Shown piece after piece: positions 63,044 through 64,000 of a DNA stretch of 64,000 nt; the first letter of the stretch is position 1, and the number at the start of each line of letters is the position of its first letter. Source of the DNA: Curtobacterium sp. MCBD17_032 (GTDB taxonomy: Bacteria; Actinomycetota; Actinomycetes; Actinomycetales; Microbacteriaceae); assembly GCF_003234855.1 (NCBI RefSeq), contig NZ_QKTO01000012.1, positions 1 to 64,000 on the forward strand. The letters are read 5' to 3'. The notes under the pieces are model-generated. The model saw nothing but the letters and a program-made list of their open reading frames with translations, ran no database searches and was not told the origin of the DNA. Both the position numbers and the translations under genes were made by a program.

Positions 63044-64000
63044 ATGCGACGCGTACTGGTGCTGGGCGGGACCGGGTGGCTCGGGCGCGCGGTCGCCGAG
63101 GCCGCCCTGCGGGACGGTGCGGCGGTGACCTGCCTCGCCCGCGGCGAGTCGGGGGAACCGCCGACGGGCGCACGGTTCGTCCGATCGGACCGCTCGGTCG
63201 GCGGCGCGTACGAGCGCGTCGTCGGGGACTGGGACGCCGTCGTCGACCTCGCGACCGATCCGGCGCACGTCGAGGGCGCACTCGCGGCGCTCGCGGCGCG
63301 GGCTGCGCACTGGACGTCCGTGTCGTCGGTCTCCGTGTACGCGCGCACCGACCGGGCCGGCGACGACGAGGACGCCCCGGTCGTCCGGCCGCTCGACATG
63401 ACGCAGTACCCCGACGCGAAGGCCGCCGGAGAGCACGCCACCCGCCGCGCACGGGGCGCGGACGCGCTCGTGGTCCGGCCCGGCCTCGTCGTCGGCCCCG
63501 GCGACCCCAGCGACCGGTTCGGCTACTGGGCCGCCCGGTTCCTCCGCGGCGGCGACGTGCTGACGCCGGTCCTCGACGACCGGGCGGTGCAGGTGATCGA
63601 CGTCGCGGACCTGGCGGAGTGGGTCGTCCGCTCCGGCCGGACGGGCACGGTCGGCACGGTGGACGCCGTGGGGCCGAGCACGTCGATGCGCGCGTTCCTC
63701 GCCGAGGTCGCGGACGCGACCGGGTTCGACGGGAGGCTCGTCGCGGCCGACGACGACACCCTCCTGGCGCAGGGTGTCGGCTACTGGGCCGGCCCCACGT
63801 CGCTGCCGCTCTGGATCCCGGTCAGCGAGGCCGGCTTCGCGCGGCGGGCCGGTCGGGCGTTCCTCGCCGCCGGCGGGACACCTCGGCCGCTCGTCGACAC
63901 GGTGCGACGCGTCGTCGACGACGAGCGTGCCCGCGGGGTCGGACGGGTCCGGCGCTCTGGGCTGACGGCGGACGAGGAACTGCGGGTGCTGGAGGCGCTG
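63044..64000 (+). CDS. NAD-dependent epimerase/dehydratase family protein (3' truncated by window)
   Basis: At least 319 residues are visible. Seen: VLVLGGTGWLGRAVAEAALR (GxxGxxG Rossmann motif), VVDLATDPAHVEGALAALAA, YPDAKAAGEHATR (YxxxK region) and VVRPGLVVGPGDPSDRFGYW. It is an atypical SDR; the substrate is unknown. The ATG at 63044 is 6 nt after CAGACT (63032-63037), leaderless. The end lies outside the window. Confidence 0.88.
   Translation, partial: MRRVLVLGGTGWLGRAVAEAALRDGAAVTCLARGESGEPPTGARFVRSDRSVGGAYERVVGDWDAVVDLATDPAHVEGALAALAARAAHWTSVSSVSVYARTDRAGDDEDAPVVRPLDMTQYPDAKAAGEHATRRARGADALVVRPGLVVGPGDPSDRFGYWAARFLRGGDVLTPVLDDRAVQVIDVADLAEWVVRSGRTGTVGTVDAVGPSTSMRAFLAEVADATGFDGRLVAADDDTLLAQGVGYWAGPTSLPLWIPVSEAGFARRAGRAFLAAGGTPRPLVDTVRRVVDDERARGVGRVRRSGLTADEELRVLEAL

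Overview
The window is a high-GC chromosome segment from an actinobacterium, most likely of the family Microbacteriaceae (a Curtobacterium-like genome is my best guess from gene content). Pointers are the GlgE glycogen pathway, the fused 2-oxoglutarate decarboxylase Kgd, a SigR/RsrA-type redox sigma and zinc anti-sigma pair, GuaB1, a tmRNA tag ending in ALAA, prfB without the usual frameshift, and many genes whose start codon lies 6-9 nt after a TANNNT -10 box and so appear to be leaderless.

Layout. 1-4.2 kb (minus): glycogen and maltose-1-phosphate metabolism (glgE, glgX, start of another gene). 4.3-9.5 kb (plus): cysteine desulfurase, prfB, ftsEX, smpB and ssrA (tmRNA), followed by a long terminator hairpin. 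9.7-10.5 kb: an unknown protein with a lysine-rich repeat tail. 10.5-14.1 kb (minus): flavin monooxygenase, a MetY-like enzyme and an M50-like membrane protein. 14.2-20.7 kb (minus): a large LuxR/LAL regulator, an inositol-phosphatase family enzyme, rsgA lacking its zinc cysteines, and aroA. 20.7-21.9 kb (plus): SigR-like sigma with RsrA-like anti-sigma. 21.9-24.0 kb (minus): a TasA-like secreted protein and a SipW-like signal peptidase fused to a LamG domain. 24.1-33.4 kb: acetyltransferase, kgd, guaB1, two CBS/CNNM membrane proteins and a HAD hydrolase.

33.4-39.0 kb is a compact integrated mobile element with visibly lower GC. It lies between the divergent start regions of the HAD gene and nnrD. 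It carries a large serine integrase, a 69-residue protein matching only the N-terminal dimerisation half of Lsr2, a RepA/AAA-type ATPase at the end of a translationally coupled operon of small genes, a cluster of TGTACA repeats with a large inverted repeat (candidate origin or operator), a tail-protein-like fragment, and several tiny genes. No capsid, portal or terminase genes are visible, so it is a satellite, an integrative plasmid or a decayed prophage.

39.0-64.0 kb is ordinary chromosome: nnrD, a YceI-like lipid-binding protein, a GT87 membrane glycosyltransferase, small proteins, an MFS exporter, a histidine kinase / degenerate membrane partner / response regulator operon, metX and metY, an AraC regulator, an acyltransferase-3 protein, an SDR, a phosphoribosyltransferase, an S51 peptidase-like protein, ung, a PAT-like acetyltransferase, a gluconate module (FadR/GntR regulator, GntP permease, gluconokinase) with a clear palindromic operator, a CYP152 peroxygenase with the histidine seen in the alkene-forming enzyme OleT, a TPR-like protein, an ABC-F ATPase and a truncated epimerase.

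Most notable regulation: the SigR-like gene has a GGGAAT-N18-GTT promoter that would drive a longer GTG-started isoform, and a second leaderless ATG start for the short isoform. This matches the sigma-R/sigma-R' arrangement known in Streptomyces. Several transcription units end in very long perfect hairpins that lack a U-tract.
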